A DNA stretch of 10,577 nucleotides from Alphaproteobacteria bacterium (GCA_028866355.1 JAGWIH010000050.1:1-10577); one strand, 5' to 3'; positions 1 through 7,134 are shown, counted from the first letter of the stretch. Notes: generated from the sequence alone by a model not told the origin. Program-made: numbers and translations.

Positions 1-401
1 GCGATCACCGCGACGAACGCGACGGGAAAGGCAAGATCGAGCATGGCAGCCGCCGCGGCGCCGATGTCCGCCGAAAGCAGCACGGCGAGGCGGCCGGCGA
101 TCCACAACACCGCGAGGCCCGCCAGCGACGCGCCTTGCAGCGGCATGCGTCCGGTCCAGTTCGGAATCGCGGTCAGCATGAACCCCGCGACGGTCGCCGC
201 CGCATAGCCGTAAATCATTTCGTGCGCATGCCAGATCGGCGGGGGCAAAAGCGTCGGCACGGCGCCCGCGCCGGCGAAAAACGCGAGCCACAACGGTACT
301 GCCAGCGCCGCCCATGCCGCCGCCAGCAGGAAAAACGGACGGAAACCGGCGGACAACAGCGCTGGCCCGCTGTGAGAACGATAGCGCGGAATGGCGTTCA
401 C
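1..401 (-). CDS. nnrS: NnrS family haem/copper membrane protein, N-terminal part (cut by window edge)
   Basis: Translating the minus strand from a GTG at 401 gives 133 residues without a stop up to the window edge. The protein carries the two hallmark N-terminal NnrS motifs: GFRPFF at residues 19-24 and WHAHEM at 57-62, the latter followed by a Tyr-Gly-Tyr and a Gly-Phe-Met-Leu-Thr-Ala-Ile-Pro-Asn-Trp-Thr-Gly stretch to residue 84. Hydrophobic segments lie near residues 22-45, 63-80, 90-108 and 115-133, as expected for this polytopic inner-membrane family. NnrS is known as a haem- and copper-containing protein linked to denitrification and nitric-oxide stress. The start is chosen because GGAG (411-414) sits 9 nt upstream; an in-frame GTG at 434 adds 11 residues but lacks a ribosome site. 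I saw no FNR/NnrR-type TTGAC-N4-GTCAA box in the 94 bases upstream. The gene follows the RpfC-like kinase on the same strand and may be co-transcribed with it. Confidence 0.9.
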   Translation of the reverse strand, partial: MNAIPRYRSHSGPALLSAGFRPFFLLAAAWAALAVPLWLAFFAGAGAVPTLLPPPIWHAHEMIYGYAAATVAGFMLTAIPNWTGRMPLQGASLAGLAVLWIAGRLAVLLSADIGAAAAAMLDLAFPVAFVAVI

Positions 402-410
402 GGCATCAGA

Positions 411-414
411 CTCC
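411..414 (-). promoter_or_regulatory. Ribosome binding site of nnrS
   Basis: On the minus strand GGAG is followed by 9 nt and then the GTG at 401. It supports this start over the in-frame GTG at 434, which has no purine-rich site in front of it. Confidence 0.55.
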
Positions 415-495
415 GGCGACGAAACAAGGCTCACGCCGCAAGCTTAGGAGCGTGCCCGGATGCAACTCAACCGTAAGGATCGTAGTGTCTTTGCC

Positions 496-3333
496 TCAGC
501 CGCGCCGTTCGGCGCGCGTCATCTGCTCGAGGCTGGCGTCGAGCCGCGAGAATTCATTGACGATCTTGTCAAAGTAGGCCGGGCCGGTGCGCGTGAGGTC
601 GTTGGCCGTCACTTCGCGCATCGCCGTCAGCGCCTCGCACAGCCGCACGCCGCCGACATTGGCGGCCCCGCTGCGCAATGAATGCGTGACGTCGCGGAAA
701 TCGCGGAGATCGCCGCGTTCGACCGCCTCGCGCAGATCCTCGATCAGCCGACGCGCGTCCTTGCGGAACGTGTCGACGACTTCGACGACGAACTCGCTGC
801 CGCCCAGGCTTTTCAGCGCGACGAAGGTCTGTTCGTCGACCACGGCGCCGGCATCGGGCACGAAGCGCGGATGGACCGAGATCGGCGTCACCACCTGCGG
901 CGCGAAAATGGGACGGCGATCGCCGGCGGCAGCCTTGGCGTGGATATCGGTCAGGGCCGCCAGCAGCTGCGCCGGCTCCATCGGCTTGGTCAGCACCGCG
1001 TCCATGCCGGCCTCGCGGCAAAGGCGTTCGGTCTCGCTGGTCACGTCGGCGGTGAGCGCGACGATCGGCAGCCGCCATTCGCCGACATGGCTCATGCGGT
1101 AGAGCTTAGCGACTTCGTAGCCGGTGACGTCGGGCATGTTGATGTCGAGCAAGGCCAGATCGAAACGGTCGCGTTCGAGCGCGGCGAGCGCTTGCTCGCC
1201 GTCGGCGACGACCACCGCCTGATGGCCGGCCATTTCGAGCACCTTCTTGAGGATTTTGCAGTTCGCGGCGTTGTCGTCCGCCACCAGCACCTTGAGCGGC
1301 TGCGCAGGACGCGGCGGCGGCAATGGTGTGGGCGATGGCAACGGCGATGCGACGGCGGCCGGCGGCGGTGCCATCGGCACGGCGGGCTCGGCGGCCGGCG
1401 CAGATTCGACTTGGCGTTGACGCGGATTGCTGGCGAGCGCGCTCATCAACGCGCTGGCCAACGCCTCGGGGCGTACCGGCGCCTCGATCACAGCGGCAAG
1501 TTCCGCCGCACCTATGCCAGCGATGGCGTCGCTGCCGCCTTCGGGCGCGATGACGACGATGACCGGCGGCTCCGTATGCTCGGTCGTCAGCCGATGCGCG
1601 AACGCCAGCGCCGCCATCGGATTAACGCGGCCGTCGAGCATGGCAAGCGCCGGCCGGCTGTCGACCGAGCTGAAATCGGCCAGCGCCGCCGGCTCGTCGC
1701 GGTGCCAGCGCAACTCGCCGTGCCAAACACGCACGCGCTCCTGAATCAGTGCCGCCAGGTCGCCGTCACGCGAAACCAGCGCCAAGCGGCGGCCACCAAG
1801 CTCGGGTGCCGTGGCGGGCGCGGACGCATCCGGTTCGAGCGCCAAGGTCACCGTGAAGGTCGAGCCCCTGCCCGGCTCGCTGGTCGCCGCGATCGTCCCG
1901 CCCATCAATTCAACGAGCTGCTTCGAGATCGCCAGTCCGAGGCCAGTGCCACCGAAACGACGGGCGACGGTTTCGTCCGCCTGGGTGAATACCTCGAAGA
2001 TACGGTCGATCGCCTCGGGCGGGATGCCGACGCCTTCGTCTTTGACCGCGAGGCGCAACCGTACGCGCTCCGTCTCGCGCTCGACGAACGACGCCGTCAC
2101 GGCGATGCGGCCACGCGCGGTAAACTTGATCGCGTTGGCCAGCAGATTGAGCAGCACTTGGCGCAGCTGCAGCGGCGCGCCGCGATAGCTCACCGGCAGG
2201 CGCGGATCGATGCTGAGCGTGAGCGCCAGGTGCTTGGCTTCGGCCTGCGGCTTGACCAGCGCGATGACGCCGCCCAGCAGCTCGGGCAGCGCGAAGCTTT
2301 CGACGGCTGGCCGCAGCTTGCCCGCTTCGAGCTTCGACAGGTCGAGCAGGTCGTTGATCAAGCCCAACAGTGTCTGCGCCGACAGCCGCATAGTGGCGAG
2401 CATGTCGCGCTGCTCGGCATCGAGGTTGGTGCGTGCGAACAGCGCGCCCATGCCGATGAAGCTGTTGAGCGGTGTGCGCAGCTCGTGACTCATCACGGCC
2501 AGGAAGCGGCTTTTCGCGGCGGCGGCTTCCTCGGCGGCGGCACGCGCCGCGTGCAGCCGGCGCACCAGCGTCGCGGCATAGCTCGGCAGTAGCGCCAGCG
2601 CGACATAGACGCCGGCCGATTCCGCCGGCCGCGCCTGCCAATAGGGGGTCGTCACCACCACGCCGCCGAAGGCGATGACCGACAGCACGGCGCTGATCGC
2701 CAGCTCGCGCAACCCGTAGCGAAAGCCGAAACCAAAGATGATCCAGAGATAGATCGCAAACCACGGCGCGGCGTAACCGGCGCCGACATGCAGAAACACC
2801 GAAACGAAAACGACGTCGCTGAGCATGGCGGCAAGACGCCGCGCCGGCGCTGCCGGCGGATCGGCGATCAAATGCACGAAGAGTAGCCAGGCGACGAGAA
2901 TGCCGGGGATGTCGACCGCAAGCAGCGGCAGCAGTGTCGCCGTGTCGACGCCGAGACCGGCGAGCCCCGTGAGATAGGCGAGCACCACGCCGGTGAAAAA
3001 GATTCGCACGATCGCTTGTTGCGGCTCGGACTCGCGCATCGCGGCCAGCGCCGTGCCGACAGCCGACATGCCCTTCACCGTGACGACGATCGCCGCCAGG
3101 CCGGGCCCCAGCAGCACCAACGCCAGCGCCAGCAGCGCGATTGCCGGATCGACGGCATTGCCCAGCCGAAAGACCGCAACCGTTGCCAACAGCAGCGGTG
3201 CCGCCACGGCAAACGCCGCCAGCGCGATGGTGACGCCGCGTTCCTTGTTTCCGTCGCGCCCGGCGAAAGCGCTTGTTGGCTCCAGCCGTTCGCTCATGCG
3301 GCCTATTCCGACCCTATCCCCCGAATCCTGCAT
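496..3333 (-). CDS. RpfC-like membrane hybrid histidine kinase (TM sensor, HisKA, HATPase, pseudo-REC, REC, HPt)
   Basis: This 945-residue hybrid sensor kinase should autophosphorylate and pass the phosphate along an internal relay. Residues 34-256 hold about six or seven membrane segments, including a Trp-Ile-Ile-Phe-Gly-Phe-Gly-Phe-Arg-Tyr-Gly stretch (197-207) that resembles the membrane sensor part of RpfC, the Xanthomonas diffusible-signal-factor kinase. HisKA follows, with phospho-acceptor H283 in MSHELRTPLN. The ATPase domain has N400, DEGVGI (432-437) and GGTGLG (461-466). Residues 515-635 form a degenerate receiver. A Pro/Ala linker (641-680) leads to an intact receiver with D686, D687, D730 and K783. 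A C-terminal HPt carries H884 in HSLRSGAANVG. The ligand is not known: no rpfF or rpfG is present in the window. The coordinates use the first ATG; an ATG at 3297 (residue 13) follows a GGAATAGG and may be the true start. The stop is TGA at 496-498. Confidence 0.9.
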   Translation of the reverse strand: MQDSGDRVGIGRMSERLEPTSAFAGRDGNKERGVTIALAAFAVAAPLLLATVAVFRLGNAVDPAIALLALALVLLGPGLAAIVVTVKGMSAVGTALAAMRESEPQQAIVRIFFTGVVLAYLTGLAGLGVDTATLLPLLAVDIPGILVAWLLFVHLIADPPAAPARRLAAMLSDVVFVSVFLHVGAGYAAPWFAIYLWIIFGFGFRYGLRELAISAVLSVIAFGGVVVTTPYWQARPAESAGVYVALALLPSYAATLVRRLHAARAAAEEAAAAKSRFLAVMSHELRTPLNSFIGMGALFARTNLDAEQRDMLATMRLSAQTLLGLINDLLDLSKLEAGKLRPAVESFALPELLGGVIALVKPQAEAKHLALTLSIDPRLPVSYRGAPLQLRQVLLNLLANAIKFTARGRIAVTASFVERETERVRLRLAVKDEGVGIPPEAIDRIFEVFTQADETVARRFGGTGLGLAISKQLVELMGGTIAATSEPGRGSTFTVTLALEPDASAPATAPELGGRRLALVSRDGDLAALIQERVRVWHGELRWHRDEPAALADFSSVDSRPALAMLDGRVNPMAALAFAHRLTTEHTEPPVIVVIAPEGGSDAIAGIGAAELAAVIEAPVRPEALASALMSALASNPRQRQVESAPAAEPAVPMAPPPAAVASPLPSPTPLPPPRPAQPLKVLVADDNAANCKILKKVLEMAGHQAVVVADGEQALAALERDRFDLALLDINMPDVTGYEVAKLYRMSHVGEWRLPIVALTADVTSETERLCREAGMDAVLTKPMEPAQLLAALTDIHAKAAAGDRRPIFAPQVVTPISVHPRFVPDAGAVVDEQTFVALKSLGGSEFVVEVVDTFRKDARRLIEDLREAVERGDLRDFRDVTHSLRSGAANVGGVRLCEALTAMREVTANDLTRTGPAYFDKIVNEFSRLDASLEQMTRAERRG

Positions 3334-3420
3334 GGGGCCGAATCGCGATTCTGCCGTGCAAACGGCGAAAAATCTATCGCTAGGTGGTCAGGCGGCGAAA
3401 GATAACGATAACTAGGGTGT
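3334..3420. other. Spacer between the two kinase genes, with short repeats and a palindrome
   Basis: This 87-base gap contains CGGCGAAA twice (3363-3370 and 3393-3400, 30 bp apart), a tandem GATAAC (3401-3412) and a perfect 12-bp palindrome GAATCGCGATTC (3340-3351). No convincing terminator hairpin with a T-run is visible, so read-through from the upstream kinase is likely. An internal promoter cannot be excluded. Confidence 0.4.
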
Positions 3421-5046
3421 TCAGACCCTGGCCGGCACGACATCCACAAGGGCGCGTTCAGCCGGCAGCCGGACACACACGGTGGTCCCGGCCTCTTTAC
3501 GGCTTTCGATCGTCAGCCGGCCGCCGTGCAGTTCGACCAAACCGATGGCCAGCGGCAAACCCAAACCGGTGCCGGCATGGCGGCGGCTCCAGGTGCTGGC
3601 GACCTGGCCGAAACGGGTGACTGCGGTTTGGATCTCCGCCGCGTCCATGCCGATGCCGTGATCGGTGACGGTGATCGCGAAACCGGCCGCGTCGAAGCGC
3701 GCGGCCAGCTCGATCCGCCCACCGCTGTGGCTGAATTTGATCGCATTGGTGACGAGGTTGAGCAGGACCTGCTTGAGCTTGAGCCCGTCGGCGCGCAGCG
3801 GCGGCAGGTCAGGCGGCAGATCGGTGACGATAGTGATATCGATGGCGCGCGCCCGTTCGGCGACGAGCTGCAGCACGTCGCGGACGGTCTGTGGCAGCTC
3901 GACCGCCTCCTCGTCGAGTTCGACCTTGCCGGCTTCGAGCTTGGAGACATCGAGAATGTCGCTGATGATGCCGAGAAGATGCTGCGCCGAGGCGCAGATG
4001 TCCCGCGCGTAGCCGGTATAGCGCGAGCTGCCGAGCGGCCCCATCACTTCGTCGGCCATCACCTGTGAAAAGCCGATGATGGCGTTGAGCGGCGTGCGCA
4101 ACTCGTGGCTCATGTTCGCCAGGAATTCGGATTTGCTGCGGCTGGCGAGCTCGGCCTCTTCCTTGGCGGCGATCAGCGCGAGCTCGGCTTCCTTGCGCGA
4201 CGTGATGTCGAGCGCGGCGGTGACCACCAGCATCGGCCGGCCCGCCGCATCGCGCAGCAGCGCCTTGCTGCTGAGTACGACGCGCTCCTCGCCGCCGGGC
4301 AGCGTGACGTTGTGCTCGAACGAGCCGTCGGCCTCGAGCCCGCCCATAATGCGGCGATCGCGTTCCATCGATTCACGCGCGTAAGGATCGCCGCTCACCG
4401 AAGTCGGCGTCTGGCCGATGATCGCCGCCGGCGGCTTGCCGATGCTGCGCGCGAACCAGTCGTTGACGAAGACGTAACGGCCGTCGCGGTCCGTCGCGAC
4501 CAACGCCAGCGGCACCGCGTCGATCACCCGCAGCAATAGCTCGTGACTTTCGCGCAGCGCGTCGCGATGGCGCCGAGCGTCGGCAACGATCTTCTGCTCG
4601 AGCGACGAGGCGCGCGCCCGCAGCATGAATTGCTGCCGGCGCAAGGTCAGCAGGTTGCGCGACCGGACGCGAAACTCGTGGTGATCCACCGGACTCAGAA
4701 GATAGTCGGTCGCGCCGGCTTCGAGCGCCTTGTAACGCAGATCGCGGTCCTCGTAGGCGGTGACGACGATCACCGGCACGTCGGCGCAACCGGCGACCTC
4801 GCGGAACCGCCGGATGAAGGTCGCGCCGTCGAGATCCGGCATGTTGAAATCGGTCAGCACCAGATCGGGCGGCGAGCGCGCGGCATCGTCGAGCGCGCGC
4901 TGCGGATGATCGAACAGGCGGACATCGACCTGATCGAGGGATTGGGCGAGACGTTCGAGAATTTTCAGATTGGTGGCGCGATCGTCGACGATAACCACCG
5001 TCTGGCGCTTCGGGATCGACGTCTCGTTCACAGAGAAATCCCGCAC
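3421..5046 (-). CDS. REC-PAS-histidine kinase (soluble response regulator/sensor kinase)
   Basis: This 541-residue protein has no signal peptide or membrane segment, so it should be cytoplasmic. An N-terminal receiver (about 15-131) has the acidic pair D21/D22, phospho-acceptor D66 in TDFNMPD and T96, but serine (S118) where receivers normally have the conserved lysine. A helical connector (about 132-165) leads to a PAS domain (about 168-285) ending in the usual DIT-x-RK-x-AE junction. The HisKA box MSHELRTPLN has H314. The ATPase domain has N434, DHGIGM (462-467) and GTGLGL (492-497). There is no HPt and no DNA-binding domain, so a partner is needed for output. The GTG start at 5046 is supported by GGGAAG 4 nt upstream; a GTG at 5031 has less support. 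The RpfC-like kinase follows 87 nt downstream on the same strand, which suggests a shared transcript and perhaps phosphate exchange between its HPt and this receiver. Confidence 0.92.
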   Translation of the reverse strand: MRDFSVNETSIPKRQTVVIVDDRATNLKILERLAQSLDQVDVRLFDHPQRALDDAARSPPDLVLTDFNMPDLDGATFIRRFREVAGCADVPVIVVTAYEDRDLRYKALEAGATDYLLSPVDHHEFRVRSRNLLTLRRQQFMLRARASSLEQKIVADARRHRDALRESHELLLRVIDAVPLALVATDRDGRYVFVNDWFARSIGKPPAAIIGQTPTSVSGDPYARESMERDRRIMGGLEADGSFEHNVTLPGGEERVVLSSKALLRDAAGRPMLVVTAALDITSRKEAELALIAAKEEAELASRSKSEFLANMSHELRTPLNAIIGFSQVMADEVMGPLGSSRYTGYARDICASAQHLLGIISDILDVSKLEAGKVELDEEAVELPQTVRDVLQLVAERARAIDITIVTDLPPDLPPLRADGLKLKQVLLNLVTNAIKFSHSGGRIELAARFDAAGFAITVTDHGIGMDAAEIQTAVTRFGQVASTWSRRHAGTGLGLPLAIGLVELHGGRLTIESRKEAGTTVCVRLPAERALVDVVPARV

Positions 5047-5050
5047 AATT

Positions 5051-5056
5051 CTTCCC
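5051..5056 (-). promoter_or_regulatory. Ribosome binding site of the REC-PAS kinase
   Basis: GGGAAG on the minus strand lies 4 nt before the GTG at 5046 and decides that start over the in-frame GTG at 5031. Confidence 0.6.
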
Positions 5057-5097
5057 GCTGCTCAAGTATCTGCGCCGCGACACACCGCTGCAAGCGC

Positions 5098-5126
5098 AAT
5101 AGAGGCTCGTAAATCATGGTTAACAA
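5098..5126 (-). promoter_or_regulatory. Candidate sigma-70-like promoter of the kinase pair
   Basis: On the minus strand TTGTTA (5121-5126) is followed by a 17-nt spacer and TCTATT (5098-5103), each matching 4 of 6 consensus bases. A transcript starting near 5090 would leave a leader of about 45 nt before the GTG at 5046. The -35 element overlaps a CtrA-like half-site and lies next to one of two identical octamers, so binding there could block or help RNA polymerase. This is a prediction from pattern only. Confidence 0.35.
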
Positions 5127-5134
5127 CTCGTAAA
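5106..5134. promoter_or_regulatory. Paired CTCGTAAA octamers flanking a CtrA-like site
   Basis: CTCGTAAA occurs at 5106-5113 and again at 5127-5134, an exact 21-bp period (two helical turns). Between them on the minus strand is TTAACCAT (5116-5123), a known form of the alphaproteobacterial CtrA half-site. Read further, it gives TTAA-N7-TTAC, one base from the full TTAA-N7-TTAA motif. The repeats are seen directly; their role as protein-binding sites is inferred. Confidence 0.4.
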
Positions 5135-5150
5135 CGGCATGTCGCGACGA

Positions 5151-5165
5151 AATACGCCGTGTATT
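5151..5165. repeat. Small inverted repeat at the end of the hydratase gene
   Basis: AATAC (5151-5155) and GTATT (5161-5165) form a 5-bp AT-rich stem with a 5-nt loop, overlapping the hydratase stop codon (5164-5166). It is too weak and lacks a T-tract, so I do not call it a terminator. A perfect 8-bp palindrome GTCGCGAC lies beside it at 5141-5148. Confidence 0.3.
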
Positions 5166-6057
5166 AGGCGCCGACCAGCGTCAATTGCGCCTCGCCCAAT
5201 CCAGTAAAGCGCGCGATCACCGGCGCCCGCAGCGGCGCGATGCACAAGCCGGTGTGGCTGCCGGTGGTGACGAAGGTGCCGGCGAGGAGCGGCCGGCCGC
5301 GCACCGCCAAATGATTGGCGAGCCACGTAACGAGGCGCTTGGGATGGCCGGCGGCGTTGCCGCCGACAGTCTTGGCCGCGACCGTGCCGTCGATGACCAG
5401 CTGCGCCGCCGGCTTGGCCAGATCGGCGGCACGCCAGTTTTCCGCTGGCGCGCCCCAGCAGAACCCGCCGTTCGAGATATTATCGGCCAGTACGGCGAGT
5501 TCGGGCGCCGCCAGCCGATCACGGAAGCGCGAATCGAGGTATTCGATTGCAACGTGCAGACTGTCGAGCACCTGCCAGACTTCGTCCTCGGTATAGGGCG
5601 CCGCGCGCGCCGGCAAATCGCGACCGACGCGAAACGCCAGCTCGGCCTCGACGCCGTTGAGCCCATCGCGCGGCGCCAGAAGGTGCGCCGGGCTTTTCAC
5701 CACGTGACCAGCGAAGATCGGCGCGCAGGTCGGGCGCGACACCGGACTGGCGGCGCCAACCTTCCACGCGGCGATGCGCACGCGCAGCTTGTCGACGACC
5801 AGATCCTGCAAGGCATAAGCCGCCGCCTCGTCGCGTGGCGCCAGCTCGGCCGGGATGCCGCCGATGCGTTTGCCGGAAATTCGCGCTTGGATCAGGAGAG
5901 CGGCGAGCCGCTCGTGCGATACGTCAACGATGCGCCGCCGCCTTTGCCGGCGCCGCCGCGGCCAGCATGTTACCGGCGAGATAATCCATCGCCGCGTCGA
6001 CCCCGCCGCGCTTGATCGGCACGCCGGATGCCGCCAAGCCAAGCTCGACGCCAGCAA
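5164..6057 (-). CDS. 2-keto-4-pentenoate hydratase-like protein (fumarylacetoacetase superfamily)
   Basis: The protein resembles MhpD-type hydratases, which add water to 2-hydroxy-dienoates or related 2-keto acids using a divalent metal. Numbered from the TTG at 6057 (297 residues), the family-like part begins near residue 47. It shows Trp-Lys-Val-Gly (98-101), the metal-binding Gly-Val-Glu-Ala-Glu (E137, E139) with E172 as the likely third ligand, a Asp-Asn-Ile-Ser-Asn-Gly-Gly-Phe stretch (192-199), GHPKRLVTWLANHL (237-250) and GTFVTTGSHTG (260-270). Residues 1-43 are Arg-rich, unlike the family, and coincide with the end of the aminotransferase gene in another frame. The genuine start is probably near 5930, but no ATG, GTG or TTG exists there in frame; the next usable codon is GTG at 5781, which would remove conserved residues. 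The stop is TAA at 5164-5166. Coupling to the aminotransferase is likely. The exact substrate is unknown. Confidence 0.85.
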   Translation of the reverse strand: MLASSLAWRHPACRSSAAGSTRRWIISPVTCWPRRRRQRRRRIVDVSHERLAALLIQARISGKRIGGIPAELAPRDEAAAYALQDLVVDKLRVRIAAWKVGAASPVSRPTCAPIFAGHVVKSPAHLLAPRDGLNGVEAELAFRVGRDLPARAAPYTEDEVWQVLDSLHVAIEYLDSRFRDRLAAPELAVLADNISNGGFCWGAPAENWRAADLAKPAAQLVIDGTVAAKTVGGNAAGHPKRLVTWLANHLAVRGRPLLAGTFVTTGSHTGLCIAPLRAPVIARFTGLGEAQLTLVGA

Positions 6058-7132
6058 GCGTACCGATCAGCTGGGTCTCGTTGATGTAGGCGAGATGGCC
6101 GATGCGGAAGACCTTGCCCGTCACCTTGCCGAGACCGGCGCCGAGCGCGACGTCAAAACGTTCAAGAATGGTCTTGCGCACCTCGTCGGCATTGGTGCCA
6201 TCAGGCACGCGCACCGCCGTCAGGCTGGGCGTAGAGGCCTTTGGATCGGCGCACTGGATATCGAGGCCCCAGCTGCGCACCGCGCGTCGCGTCGCTTCGG
6301 CGAGACGTTCGTGTCGGGCAAAGACGTTCTCCAGCCCTTCCTCGTCGAGCATCGCGATTGCTTCCTTGAGCCCGAAGAACATCAACGTCGCCGGCGTGTA
6401 GGGAAAATAGCCGCTGTCGTTGGCATCGACCATCGGCTGCCAGTCGAAATAGGATTTCGACAGTTTGGCCGACTTGCTCGCCGCCAGGGCCTTCTTCGAA
6501 ATGGCGTTGAAGCTCAAGCCCGGCGGCATCATCAAGCCCTTCTGCGAGCCACCGACGGCTACGTCGACGCCCCATTCGTCGTGCCGGTAATCTTGAATCG
6601 CCAACGACGAGATCACATCCACCAGCAACAGCGCCGGATGACGCGCGCGGTCGATCGCGCGGCGCACGGCGGCGATGTCGCTGGCCACGCCGGTCGACGT
6701 TTCGCTTTGCAGAACCAGCACCGCCTTGATGGCGTGGTTCTTGTCGGCCGCAAGCCTAGCCTCGAACTGCGCCGGATCGGCTGGATGTCGCCAGTCGCTC
6801 GGAATTAAATCGACGTCGATTCCGTGACGTTGCGCCAAGTTGCGCCACAGCGTCGCGAACTGTCCGGTCTCGAAGGCAAGCACCTTGTCGCCCGGCGACA
6901 GCGTGTTGAGGATCGCGGCCTCCCAGGCACCGGTGCCCGACGACGGAAAGATCGCGACCGGACCGGTGCATTTGAAAACCCGCTTCAACCCCGCGACGAT
7001 CGCCTTGCTGATGGCGGGGAATTCCGGGCCGCGGTGGTCGATCAGCGGCTGGTCCATCGCGCGCAAGACGCGATCGGGCAGGTTGGTCGGGCCGGGAATT
7101 TGCAAAAGGTGGCGGCCGCTCCGGAACGCCAT
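5924..7132 (-). CDS. Serine-glyoxylate aminotransferase family protein (PLP-dependent, class V)
   Basis: This 402-residue protein resembles the serine-glyoxylate aminotransferase (SgaA) of methylotrophs, which moves the amino group of serine to glyoxylate to give hydroxypyruvate and glycine. Numbered from the upstream TTG (404 residues), it shows LLQIPGPTNLPDRVLRAM (11-28), His-Arg-Gly-Pro-Glu-Phe (35-40), the cofactor phosphate-binding SSGTGAWE (66-73), D174 in LLVDVISSL, the PLP Schiff-base lysine K200 in GGSQKGLMMPPGL, and R345 in FRIGH, the likely carboxylate-binding arginine. The ATG at 7132 is chosen because GGGGGAG lies 8 nt upstream; the TTG at 7138 has only 2 nt. The length fits the family. 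The gene lies 98 bases after the transporter gene and overlaps the hydratase frame, with TGA at 5924-5926. A role in alanine-glyoxylate or ureidoglycine transamination is less likely but cannot be ruled out. Confidence 0.9.
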   Translation of the reverse strand: MAFRSGRHLLQIPGPTNLPDRVLRAMDQPLIDHRGPEFPAISKAIVAGLKRVFKCTGPVAIFPSSGTGAWEAAILNTLSPGDKVLAFETGQFATLWRNLAQRHGIDVDLIPSDWRHPADPAQFEARLAADKNHAIKAVLVLQSETSTGVASDIAAVRRAIDRARHPALLLVDVISSLAIQDYRHDEWGVDVAVGGSQKGLMMPPGLSFNAISKKALAASKSAKLSKSYFDWQPMVDANDSGYFPYTPATLMFFGLKEAIAMLDEEGLENVFARHERLAEATRRAVRSWGLDIQCADPKASTPSLTAVRVPDGTNADEVRKTILERFDVALGAGLGKVTGKVFRIGHLAYINETQLIGTLAGVELGLAASGVPIKRGGVDAAMDYLAGNMLAAAAPAKAAAHR

Positions 7133-7134
7133 GA

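Noticed and set aside
1294..1413. GC-rich repetitive stretch that looks like a DNA repeat array
   Set aside because: It encodes the Pro/Ala interdomain linker of the kinase. The repetition comes from proline and alanine codons rather than a repeat element.
682..2592. 636-codon open frame on the plus strand opposite the RpfC-like kinase
   Set aside because: Its composition (runs of Arg, Gln, His, Asp, Ala) is typical of antisense translation of GC-rich coding DNA and it has no recognisable domain. The opposite strand encodes clear kinase motifs throughout.
1910..2764. 284-codon minus-strand frame within the RpfC-like kinase, hinting at a frameshifted duplicate
   Set aside because: The kinase frame is intact across this region. 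The alternative frame is only an out-of-phase translation with high Arg and Ala.
4373..5083. 236-codon minus-strand frame overlapping the start of the REC-PAS kinase
   Set aside because: It is out of phase with intact receiver motifs and has Arg-rich, low-complexity content.
5151..5165. Inverted repeat as a rho-independent terminator of the catabolic operon
   Set aside because: The stem is only 5 bp, AT-rich and overlaps the stop codon, and no T-tract follows, so it would not be a stable terminator.
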